DNA from: Streptomyces sp. XD-27
GTDB taxonomy: Bacteria; Actinomycetota; Actinomycetes; Streptomycetales; Streptomycetaceae
Direction of reading: 5' to 3'
Length of the DNA stretch: 64,000 nt
Assembly: GCF_030553055.1 (NCBI RefSeq)
Contig: NZ_CP130713.1
Location: 372,001 to 436,000 of the forward strand
Shown piece after piece: positions 17,058 through 24,795 of the stretch. The translations under genes were made by a program, and so were the position numbers. Position 1 is the stretch's first letter. Each line of letters starts with the position of its first letter. The notes under the pieces were generated by a model, which was given only the letters and a program-made list of their open reading frames with translations, was not told where the DNA came from and searched no databases.

Positions 17058-18584
17058 ATGCCTGCCCCGATTGCGAGACCCGTGACCCCCACCGCCACCC
17101 GACGCGCCGCCCTGCTGGGCGCACTTGCCGTCGGCGCGACCGTCCTCACCCCCACCGCCGTCGCCGGACCACAGCCCCCCGCCATCGCCTTCGGGCCCTG
17201 CCCGGCCTCCGTCCCCGCCCCTCCCCCGCCGGACCGGGTGGAGTGCGGCACCCTGCGCGTCCCGCTGGACCACCGGCACCCCGGCGGCCGCCACATCGAC
17301 ATCGCCGTCTCGCGCGTCCCCGCCTCCGGCACCCCCGCCGAGCGGCGCGGCGTCCTGCTGGTCAACCCCGGCGGCCCGGGCGGCTCGGGGCTGCCGTACG
17401 CCGTCACCAAGCGCGCCAAGCTGCCCGCGAGCGTGCGCCGTTCCTACGACGTCATCGGCTTCGACCCGCGGGGCACCGGCCGCAGCGCGCCCGCGGACTG
17501 CGGACCGATGGGCGGGCTGTTCGACAGCCCGGGGGCCGATCCGGTGCCGCGCGGCCGCACCGCCGAGCGGGCCCACCTCGACGCGCTGCACCGGATGGCC
17601 GCCGACTGCGCGGCGGGAACGGGCGAGGCGCTGCCGCATCTGTCGACGGCGGAGACGGTCCGCGACATGGACGCGATACGCACCGCCCTCGGCGAGCCCC
17701 GGATCGCCTTTCTGGGCGTGTCGTACGGCAGTTACCTGGGCGCGGCGTACGCGGCCCGGTATCCGCGGCGGGTCGGCGCGATGGTGCTGGACAGCGTCGT
17801 CGGCCCGTGGGACTGGTACGACTTCGACCTGCGGCAGAGCCGGGCGCTGCTGGACCAGCGCGCGGTCCTCTTCGGCTGGATCGCGGAACACCACGAGCGC
17901 TTCGGGCTCGGCGGCACCGCGGCCGCCGTCCGCGCCGCGTACCAGCGGGTGCGCGACGGCCTCGCGGACCGGCCGGTGGACGGCTTCGGCGCGGCCGGGT
18001 TCGACCGGGCGGTCTACCGGGCGCTGGGCCGGACCGAGCGCTGGACCCCGCTGGCGGAGGCCCTGCGCGCCTACCTCCGGGACGGCACCGTGGCCGGACT
18101 GCGCCCGGCCGCGCCGTTCGACGGCCCCGACTCACGCACGTACGAGGCGGCCAACCGCGCGGTGAAGTGCGCCGACGGGCCGGGCCCTGATCCGGACCGG
18201 CTGCTGCCCGACATCCGCCGGCTGCGCCGGGCCGATCCGCAGCCGGTGCTCACCGGCATCGAGGCGTCGGTGTGCGCCTTCTGGCCGCACCGACCCGCGC
18301 GCCGTACCCCGCTCGGCGGCCCGGACGTGCCGCCGCTGCTGCTGATCGCCTCCGAGCACGACCCGGTCACCCCGATCGCGGGGGCCCGGGAGCTGCGCCG
18401 TACGCTGCCCGGCTCCCGGCTGGTGACCTTGTACGACGACTACTCGCACGGCGTCTTCGCCAGCCGGGGCAACGTCTGCGTGGACGCCGCCGCGGCGGCG
18501 TACCTGGTCGGCGGGTCGGTACCGGCGGCCGATGTGCGCTGCCAGGGCCCGGGACTTCCGGAGCCGGGCGCCCCCGCCTCGTGA
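17058..18584 (+). CDS. Secreted S33-family tripeptidyl aminopeptidase-like hydrolase
   Basis: A 508-aa alpha/beta hydrolase. The start is ATG 17058; the N-terminus has a twin-arginine-like signal (TATRRAALLGALAVG...TAVA) with cleavage near residue 35, so it is exported. The oxyanion loop is NPGGPGGSG, the nucleophile elbow GVSYGSYLG, and the late Asp/His region is ASEHDPVTP ... DDYSHGVF, as in Streptomyces Tap/SlpD/SlpE. These enzymes release tripeptides from protein N-termini. It is divergent from the metal operon with the Zur-type box between them, so metal-controlled secretion is possible (inference). Confidence 0.88.
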   Translation: MPAPIARPVTPTATRRAALLGALAVGATVLTPTAVAGPQPPAIAFGPCPASVPAPPPPDRVECGTLRVPLDHRHPGGRHIDIAVSRVPASGTPAERRGVLLVNPGGPGGSGLPYAVTKRAKLPASVRRSYDVIGFDPRGTGRSAPADCGPMGGLFDSPGADPVPRGRTAERAHLDALHRMAADCAAGTGEALPHLSTAETVRDMDAIRTALGEPRIAFLGVSYGSYLGAAYAARYPRRVGAMVLDSVVGPWDWYDFDLRQSRALLDQRAVLFGWIAEHHERFGLGGTAAAVRAAYQRVRDGLADRPVDGFGAAGFDRAVYRALGRTERWTPLAEALRAYLRDGTVAGLRPAAPFDGPDSRTYEAANRAVKCADGPGPDPDRLLPDIRRLRRADPQPVLTGIEASVCAFWPHRPARRTPLGGPDVPPLLLIASEHDPVTPIAGARELRRTLPGSRLVTLYDDYSHGVFASRGNVCVDAAAAAYLVGGSVPAADVRCQGPGLPEPGAPAS

Positions 18585-18681
18585 AGCGGTGTGCAGCCGT
18601 GTGAAGCCGTGTGAATGAACTTCCCTGCCGCCCCGTCGCACCGCGTCCCCCCGGTGCGGCGGGGATGGTAGGCACCAGGGC

Positions 18682-20118
18682 ATGGAGTGGTTCACGTCAT
18701 CCGACTACTGGCTGAGCCGGCTGGTCTTCCAGCGGGGCCTGGCCGCCGTCTACGTGGTCGCCTTCGTGGCGGCGGCCCTCCAGTTCCGGGCGCTGATCGG
18801 CGAGCGGGGGATGCTGCCGGTGCCCGACTTCGTGAGCCGCACGCCGTTCCGCCGCTCCCCCAGCCTGTTCCATCTGCGGTACTCGGACCGCCTGTTCGCG
18901 GGGTGCGCCTGGCTGGGCGCGGCGCTGGCCGCGGCCGTCATGGCGGGCGCCGCCGACGCCGTGCCGCTGTGGGTGTCGATGCTGATGTGGACGGCGCTGT
19001 GGGCGCTGTACCAGTCGATCGTCAATGTGGGGCAGGTCTGGTACGCCTTCGGATGGGAGTCGCTGCTGCTGGAGACGGGGTTCCTCGCGGTGTTCCTCGG
19101 CAACGACGAGGTCGCGCCGCCGGTGCTGGTGCTGTGGCTGCTGCGCTGGGTGCTGTTCCGCGTCGAGTTCGGCGCCGGGCTGATCAAGATGCGCGGCGAC
19201 CGCTGCTGGCGCGATCTGACCTGCCTGTACTACCACCACGAGACCCAGCCGATGCCGGGCCCGCTGAGCTGGTTCTTCCACCGGATGCCGCGGCCGCTGC
19301 ACCGGGTCGAGACGGGCGCCAACCACGTGGCGCAGCTGGGCATGCCGCTGCTGCTGTTCACTCCGCAGCCGGTCGCGAGCGTGGCGGCCGGGCTGATGGT
19401 CGTCACGCAGCTGTGGCTGGTGCTCTCGGGCAACTTCTCCTGGCTGAACTGGCTGACGATCCTGCTCGCCTTGTCCGCCGTCGACGGCCGCCGCGCCGCC
19501 GAGGTGCTGCCGCTGCCCGAGCCGCGGGGGCTGCCGGACGCCCCGGTCTGGTACGAGGTGCTGGTCCTCGCGCTCACCGCGTTCGTGCTCGTGCTCAGCT
19601 ACTGGCCCGCCCGCAACCTGATGTCCGGCGGCCAACTGATGAACTACTCCTTCACTCCGCTCCATCTGGTCAACGCCTACGGCGCGTTCGGCAGCATCAG
19701 CCGCACCCGGCAGGAGGTGGTGATCGAGGGCACCGACGAGGTGGTGGTCACCGAGGACACGGTGTGGAAGGAGTACGAGTTCAAGGGCAAGCCCGGTGAC
19801 GTGCGCCGGGTGCCGCGCCAGTTCGCCCCGTACCACCTGCGGCTGGACTGGCTGATGTGGTTCGCCGGGCTCTCCCCGGTCTATGCGAGCTCCTGGTTCG
19901 TACCGCTGGTCGCGCGGCTGCTGGAGAACGACCGGGCGACGCTGCGGCTGCTGCGGGTGAACCCCTTCCCCGGCGCTCCGCCGCGGTACGTCCGCGCGCG
20001 CGTCTACCTGTACCGGTTCACCACCTGGCGCGAGCTGCGCGCGACCGGCGCCTGGTGGCACCGCACGCTCATCCGCGACTTCCTGCCGCCGGTGCGGCGC
20101 GAGCACGCGGCCGAATGA
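18682..20118 (+). CDS. Lipase maturation factor-family membrane protein
   Basis: A 478-aa protein with roughly seven or more hydrophobic segments in the first 330 residues and a soluble C-terminal domain. Motifs LLLETGFLAVFLG, RVEFGAGLIKMRGDRCWRDL and YHHETQPMPGPLSW are characteristic of lipase maturation factor (LMF1-like) proteins, which are widespread in Streptomyces but of unproven bacterial function. Start ATG 18682; stop 20118, 14 bases from the convergent nmtR-like stop. Confidence 0.85.
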   Translation: MEWFTSSDYWLSRLVFQRGLAAVYVVAFVAAALQFRALIGERGMLPVPDFVSRTPFRRSPSLFHLRYSDRLFAGCAWLGAALAAAVMAGAADAVPLWVSMLMWTALWALYQSIVNVGQVWYAFGWESLLLETGFLAVFLGNDEVAPPVLVLWLLRWVLFRVEFGAGLIKMRGDRCWRDLTCLYYHHETQPMPGPLSWFFHRMPRPLHRVETGANHVAQLGMPLLLFTPQPVASVAAGLMVVTQLWLVLSGNFSWLNWLTILLALSAVDGRRAAEVLPLPEPRGLPDAPVWYEVLVLALTAFVLVLSYWPARNLMSGGQLMNYSFTPLHLVNAYGAFGSISRTRQEVVIEGTDEVVVTEDTVWKEYEFKGKPGDVRRVPRQFAPYHLRLDWLMWFAGLSPVYASSWFVPLVARLLENDRATLRLLRVNPFPGAPPRYVRARVYLYRFTTWRELRATGAWWHRTLIRDFLPPVRREHAAE

Positions 20119-20131
20119 CGCCGACGGCCCG

Positions 20132-20494
20132 TCAGTCCCTCTCCGCCGGCAGGTCGCGGGCGCCGAGCCGCAGATGCTCGATGTGGTAGACCGCCTCGTC
20201 CAGCAACTGCGCCACATGGTTGTCGTAGAGGCTGTAGACGATGCGGCGGCCCCGGCGGGAGCCGGTGACCAGCCCCAGCGCGCGCAGCAGCCGCAGCTGA
20301 TGGGAGACGGCGGACTGCTCCATGCCGACCGCCTCGGCCAGCTCGGTGACCGGGCACGGACCCTGGCGCAGCCGCGTGAGGATCATCAGCCGGGAGGGGG
20401 TGGCCAGCGCCTGCAGCGTCGCCGCGATCGTGGCGGCGGCCTCCGCGTCCAGCAGCGTGACCGGGGTGGTGCGGCCGTCTACTCCATGTCCCAT
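20132..20494 (-). CDS. nmtR: NmtR-type ArsR/SmtB nickel/cobalt-sensing repressor
   Basis: A 120-aa winged-helix repressor, the same length as M. tuberculosis NmtR and similar throughout (MGHGV N-terminus, LATPSRLMILT, MEQSAVSHQLR recognition helix). The NmtR alpha5 ligands are present at the same numbers: Asp91, His93, His104 and His107. The N-terminal Gly-His used by NmtR for nickel is also present, which supports the ATG at 20494 over the in-frame ATGs at 20503 and 20512. NmtR binds DNA when metal-free and releases on Ni/Co. It is divergent from the P1B-4 ATPase, its expected target, across a 12-2-12 operator. Confidence 0.9.
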   Translation of the reverse strand: MGHGVDGRTTPVTLLDAEAAATIAATLQALATPSRLMILTRLRQGPCPVTELAEAVGMEQSAVSHQLRLLRALGLVTGSRRGRRIVYSLYDNHVAQLLDEAVYHIEHLRLGARDLPAERD

Positions 20495-20515
20495 GCAGGT
20501 CATCGTATCCATGGC

Positions 20516-20541
20516 AACACTTGAAGACCTCTTCATGTGTT
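20516..20541. promoter_or_regulatory. 12-2-12 inverted-repeat operator for NmtR-type repressor
   Basis: Half-sites AACACTTGAAGA and TCTTCATGTGTT are separated by CC; 11 of 12 positions pair. The spacing is that of SmtB/ArsR-family operators (12-2-12). It lies in the divergent intergenic region, 22 bases before the nmtR ATG and 82 bases before the ATPase ATG, so one dimer pair could silence both promoters. Confidence 0.85.
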
Positions 20542-20623
20542 CCGCTATGGTGGCGGTGTCCCGTCGCCCCGTGGCGACGGATGCCCCCGCCCTTGCCAGG
20601 AACCCAGGAAGAGGTACCCCTCG

Positions 20624-22717
20624 ATGACCTCCGAGCTGGTCGACGACCGGCCCTTGTCCGTCCCGCGCCACCCGGCGCCCGTGGCCCCGCGCCGCACCCG
20701 CGCGGCCGCGCTGCCGGAAGTCCGCTGGGCGGCGCTGTCCGCCCTCGCCTTCCTCCTGGCCCTGCCGCTGGATCTCGCGGGCGCCCCCGCCTGGACCTGG
20801 GGCCCGCTGTACGCGCTGGCCTACGCGGCGGGCGGCTGGGAGCCCGGCTGGGCCGGGCTGTGCGCACTGAGAGACAAAACCCTCGACGTCGATCTGCTGA
20901 TGGTCGTCGCGGCGCTCGGGGCCGCGGCCATCGGCCAGTTCCTCGACGGCGGACTGCTGATCGTGATCTTCGCGGTGTCCGGCGCGCTGGAGGCGCTCGC
21001 CACCGAGCGCACCGCCGACTCCGTACGCGGCCTGCTGGATCTGGCCCCGGCGCGGGCGGTACGGCTGTCCGCACCGGACGGCGAGGAGGAGGTGGACGTC
21101 GCCGCTCTGCGCGTCGGCGACACGGTGCTGGTACGTCCCGGGGAACGGCTGCCCGCCGACGGCACCGTGGTCGGCGGCGCCAGCGAGGTGGACCAGGCCA
21201 CCATCACGGGCGAACCGCTGCCGGTCGCCAAGAGCGCCGGCGACGAGGTGTTCGCGGGCACGCTCAACGGCACCGGTGCGCTGCGGGTGCGCGTCGACCG
21301 CGACGCCTCGGGGTCGGTGCTCGCGCGGATCGTGGCGATGGTCGAGGAGGCCGCCGGGACCAAGGCGCGCACGCAACTGTTCATCGAGAAGGTCGAACAG
21401 CGGTACTCGGTCGGCGTGGTGGCCGCGACCCTCGCGCTGTTCGCGGTGCCACTGGCGTTCGGCGCGGACTTCACGCCGACGCTGCTGCGGGCCATGACCT
21501 TCATGATCGTGGCCTCGCCGTGCGCGGTGGTGCTGGCCACCATGCCGCCGCTGCTGTCGGCGATCGCCAACGCCGGGCGGCACGGCGTCCTGGTCAAGTC
21601 GGCGGTGGTGATGGAGCGGCTGGGCGCGGTGGACCACGTGGCGCTGGACAAGACCGGCACGCTCACCGAGGGCGCGCCCGTCGTCGTGCGGGTACAGGTG
21701 CTGTCCGGATCCGCGTCCGACGGGGACAGGGCGCTCGGCGAGAGTTCCGCACGTGACGAGGGGTCCGTGGTCGACGAGGGTTCCGTAGTCGACGAGAAGG
21801 CCCTCCTCGACGAGGACGGCGTGCTCGCCCTCGCCGCGGCCGCCGAGCACGGCAGTGAGCACCCGCTGGCACGCGCCGTGGTCGCCGCGGCGCGCGACCG
21901 GGGGCTGCCTCTGGAGCGGGCGCGCGACTTCTCCTCGGTGCCCGGCCGGAGCGTCCGAGCGCGGGTCGCGCGCGTCACCGTCGAGGTGGGCCGCCCTGAC
22001 GCGCTGTTGTCCGACGGGACGGGCACGGACCGGGTACGGCTCACCCGGGCGCGCCGCGCCGTCGCCGAGGCCGAGGAGGCGGGCCGTACCGCCGTGGTGG
22101 TGCTGGCGGACGGCGTGCCCGTCGCGGTGCTGGCCTTCGCCGACCGGCCGCGCCCGGGGGCCGCCGAGGCGGTGGCCGCCCTCGGTCGGCTGACCGGCAC
22201 CACCCCGGCCCTGCTGACCGGCGACAACGAACGCGCGGCCGCCCGGCTCGCCGCCGAGACCGGCATCACCGACGTACGGGCCGGACTGCTGCCGGAGGAC
22301 AAGGTGGCGGCCGTACGCAGCTGGGCGGACGCGGGCCGGCGTGTCCTGGTGGTCGGCGACGGCGTGAACGACGCGCCGGCGCTGGCTGCGGCGCACAGCG
22401 GGATCGCGATGGGCCGGGCCGGTTCCGACCTCGCCCTGGAGACCGCCGACGCCGTCGTCGTCCGCGACGAACTGGCCACCGTACCCGCGGTCGTCGCCCT
22501 CTCCCGACGGGCCCGCCGCCTGGTCGTGCAGAACCTGGTGATCGCGTCCGTGTGCATCGGCGCGCTGGTCGTCTGGGACCTGGCCGGTCATCTGCCGCTG
22601 CCCCTGGGGGTCGCCGGCCACGAGGGGTCGACCGTACTGGTGGGCCTCAACGGGCTGCGGCTGCTCCGCGAGTCGGCGTGGCGCCGGGCGAGCGAACCTG
22701 CTGCCGGTGAGGGCTGA
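20624..22717 (+). CDS. P1B-4-type metal-transporting ATPase (Ni/Co/Fe export, CtpJ/CoaT-like)
   Basis: A 697-aa P-type ATPase; start ATG 20624 behind AGGAAGAGG. It has the phosphatase motif TGEP (195-198), membrane motif SPC (298-300), phosphorylation site DKTGT (342-346), TGDN, GDGVNDAP and a late HEGST. SPC plus HEG(G/S)T and the lack of an N-terminal CxxC domain place it in group P1B-4, which exports Co(II), Ni(II) or Fe(II), rather than the CPC-type Cu/Zn pumps. The paired NmtR-like sensor fits. A 30-residue acidic insert near residues 365-395 contains a duplicated EGSVVD and is unusual for the family. Confidence 0.9.
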   Translation: MTSELVDDRPLSVPRHPAPVAPRRTRAAALPEVRWAALSALAFLLALPLDLAGAPAWTWGPLYALAYAAGGWEPGWAGLCALRDKTLDVDLLMVVAALGAAAIGQFLDGGLLIVIFAVSGALEALATERTADSVRGLLDLAPARAVRLSAPDGEEEVDVAALRVGDTVLVRPGERLPADGTVVGGASEVDQATITGEPLPVAKSAGDEVFAGTLNGTGALRVRVDRDASGSVLARIVAMVEEAAGTKARTQLFIEKVEQRYSVGVVAATLALFAVPLAFGADFTPTLLRAMTFMIVASPCAVVLATMPPLLSAIANAGRHGVLVKSAVVMERLGAVDHVALDKTGTLTEGAPVVVRVQVLSGSASDGDRALGESSARDEGSVVDEGSVVDEKALLDEDGVLALAAAAEHGSEHPLARAVVAAARDRGLPLERARDFSSVPGRSVRARVARVTVEVGRPDALLSDGTGTDRVRLTRARRAVAEAEEAGRTAVVVLADGVPVAVLAFADRPRPGAAEAVAALGRLTGTTPALLTGDNERAAARLAAETGITDVRAGLLPEDKVAAVRSWADAGRRVLVVGDGVNDAPALAAAHSGIAMGRAGSDLALETADAVVVRDELATVPAVVALSRRARRLVVQNLVIASVCIGALVVWDLAGHLPLPLGVAGHEGSTVLVGLNGLRLLRESAWRRASEPAAGEG

Positions 22718-22862
22718 GGACTGACCGAAACGGGACCGAGGGGGCCTGCAAGAATTCGTCGAGAACCCGGCGAGCTTTCCGTCCCGGCGGCGGGGCATCC
22801 CTCCTGAGCGGCTCGACGGAGTCGCATCCACCGAGAGGCATCGAGAGACATGGGGGGATGTC

Positions 22863-24104
22863 ATGTCTGCTGCCAGCAGGCGGACGGGGACCGCACTGAT
22901 CCGCCGGGGGCACTGGCTGACCTTGCCGGACTGCAAGCAGGTCCTGGTCGTCGCCCACACGATGACGTATGCACAGCGGCTGCGGGAGGTGTGCGCGCTG
23001 CTGGAGTCCGATCTGCGGATCCAGGTCGCCTTCACGATCGCACCGCACGTCTTCGGTGACGGCGTCAGCCGCCTCCTCCAGGACCTGCGAACGGCCGTGC
23101 TGCCCTGGGAGGAGGCGGTGCGGACCGAGTTCGATCTGGCGTTGGCGGCCGGATCGCGCGGCATCGAGCAGGTGCGCGCCCCGCTCGTGCGGCTGTCCCA
23201 CGGAGCCGGGCACATCAAACTGCTGCGTGAGACGGAGAGTCCAGAGGCGGCCGACCCCATCCGGCCGCCCGGGATGCTCAGTCGCCGGTATCTGGTCCGT
23301 GACGGGCGGGTGGTGCCGGCCGCCATCGCGCTCGGGCACGAGCAGGACCGGGAGCAGCTGGCGCAGTCGTGTCCCGAGGCGCTGCCCGTCGCCGCGGTCG
23401 TCGGCGACCCGTGCTACGACCGGATCGCGGCCAGCCTGCCGCACCGGGCCGAGTACCGTCGGGCCCTGGGTCTCGGCGACCGGCAGGGACTGGTGGTCGT
23501 CGCCTCCACATGGGGGCGCTCGTCATCGTTCGGCCACTTCGACGCCCTGCTTCCCCGGCTGCTCAGCGAGCTGCCGCGGGACGGGTACCGTACGGCGCTG
23601 CTGGTCCACCCGAACGTGTGGGCCGGACACAGCAGTTGGCAGATGCAGGCATGGTTGGCCGCCCTCCGCCGCCGGGGCGTCGCGGTCGTGCCTCCCGAGG
23701 CCGACTGGCAGACGCTCCTGATCGCCGCGGACTGGGTCATCGGCGACCACGGCTCGGTCACCTCGTACGCCACGCTCGCCGGCGCGCCCATCCTCCTCGC
23801 CCGCTCCCCGGACCGGGAAGTGCATCCCGCCTCGCCCGCCGCCGCACTGGCCCTCACCGCCCCCGCCCTGTCGCCGCTGCACCCGTTGGAGGAGCAGCTG
23901 CGGTACGCGGCAGCCGAGTACCGCTCGGAGGAGCACGCGCGCGTGGCGGGACTCATCTCCTCCGAACCCGGCCGTTTCCACCGGAACATGCGCGCGCTGT
24001 TGTACCGGCTCCTGCGGCTGGGCCAGCCCGCGTATCTCCCCGCGGCCGGGCAGCTCCCCGCCCCGCCGCCCCTCTCCTCGTGGACCGGGGAGGCAGTGGC
24101 ATGA
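22863..24104 (+). CDS. Hypothetical protein, possible GT-B/CDP-glycerol-transferase-like fold
   Basis: A 413-aa soluble protein I do not recognise at family level. It starts at ATG 22863 after a GGGGGATGTC leader. An early QVLVVAHTMTYAQRL, a linker containing a turn GDPCYDRI, VVASTWGRSS near residue 205, and a late DWVIGDHGSVTSYATLAGAP resemble GT-B proteins of the CDP-glycerol glycerophosphotransferase type (which have a late D-x-x-I/V-x-D-x-S-S). The function is not established. It overlaps the next gene by 4 bases (ATGA), so the two form a pair. Confidence 0.7.
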   Translation: MSAASRRTGTALIRRGHWLTLPDCKQVLVVAHTMTYAQRLREVCALLESDLRIQVAFTIAPHVFGDGVSRLLQDLRTAVLPWEEAVRTEFDLALAAGSRGIEQVRAPLVRLSHGAGHIKLLRETESPEAADPIRPPGMLSRRYLVRDGRVVPAAIALGHEQDREQLAQSCPEALPVAAVVGDPCYDRIAASLPHRAEYRRALGLGDRQGLVVVASTWGRSSSFGHFDALLPRLLSELPRDGYRTALLVHPNVWAGHSSWQMQAWLAALRRRGVAVVPPEADWQTLLIAADWVIGDHGSVTSYATLAGAPILLARSPDREVHPASPAAALALTAPALSPLHPLEEQLRYAAAEYRSEEHARVAGLISSEPGRFHRNMRALLYRLLRLGQPAYLPAAGQLPAPPPLSSWTGEAVA

Positions 24105-24739
24105 CGCTCACCGGTCCCTCGCATCCGGGACGGCGCATGGCCGTGGTCGCGCCGGTCACCGGCCGGCCGGCGGATACGCGGGCCCTCATCCGGGGTCCCG
24201 CCCCGGCACTGGCCGTATCCGTCACGTCCGAAACCGGGCGGCACAGCGCGGTCGTACGGCTCTCGGACCCGTCCCGCTGGTCGGTCGAGGTCGCAGCCGC
24301 CCCCGGGGGCGCGGTGGACGTTCATCTGAGCGTCGATCCCGGCGTACGGCAGGATCCCGCCTGGGCGGCATGCGCCGATGTGCTCCACTGGGCGCGCTCC
24401 TCGCCCCCCGGCCTCGCGTTCGCCCGGGTGCGGTGGCTGCTCGACCGCCACCCCGGCTGTCTGATCGCCTCGGTGGCGGTGCGGGGCGGCGGCTGCGTGG
24501 TCGGCGCCCGGAGCGGTGAGATAGTCGCGGCGCTGCCCGAGCCGGGCTCCAACCCGTCAGGCGAGGCAGGTCGGTGCGCGGGACTGGTGTCCTTCCTCCA
24601 CGGGTGGCTCGTGGCGGGTCGCCCGCTGACGACGCTGGCGGCGGCCGTCGTGGCGAGAGCGGGTACGGCGAGCAGGCTCCGCATCGGGCCGCCGGCTCCT
24701 GTTCCGCGTCGCGCCGTCGCCGCGCGGTCCGTGCGCTGA
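24101..24739 (+). CDS. Hypothetical protein, translationally coupled partner
   Basis: A 212-aa protein, not recognised. The ATG at 24101 overlaps the upstream stop (ATGA). It is Ala/Arg/Val-rich with no signal peptide, no clear membrane helix and no catalytic motif; a beta-rich first half (SVEVAAAPGGAVDVHLSVD) is followed by a WAACADVLHWARSSPPGL helix region. It probably acts with the 413-aa protein. It ends before a strong hairpin at 24747-24785. Confidence 0.65.
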   Translation: MTLTGPSHPGRRMAVVAPVTGRPADTRALIRGPAPALAVSVTSETGRHSAVVRLSDPSRWSVEVAAAPGGAVDVHLSVDPGVRQDPAWAACADVLHWARSSPPGLAFARVRWLLDRHPGCLIASVAVRGGGCVVGARSGEIVAALPEPGSNPSGEAGRCAGLVSFLHGWLVAGRPLTTLAAAVVARAGTASRLRIGPPAPVPRRAVAARSVR

Positions 24740-24746
24740 GCCTTCG

Positions 24747-24785
24747 CGTTTCCCCGGCACAACCGATGGTCGTACCGGGGAAACG
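24747..24785. terminator. Bidirectional terminator-like hairpin
   Basis: CGTTTCCCCGG (24747-24757) pairs perfectly with CCGGGGAAACG (24775-24785) around a 17-base loop. It lies between convergent genes ending at 24739 and 24796, with no T-tract, as is common in Streptomyces. Confidence 0.8.
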
Positions 24786-24795
24786 TCCATGCCGG

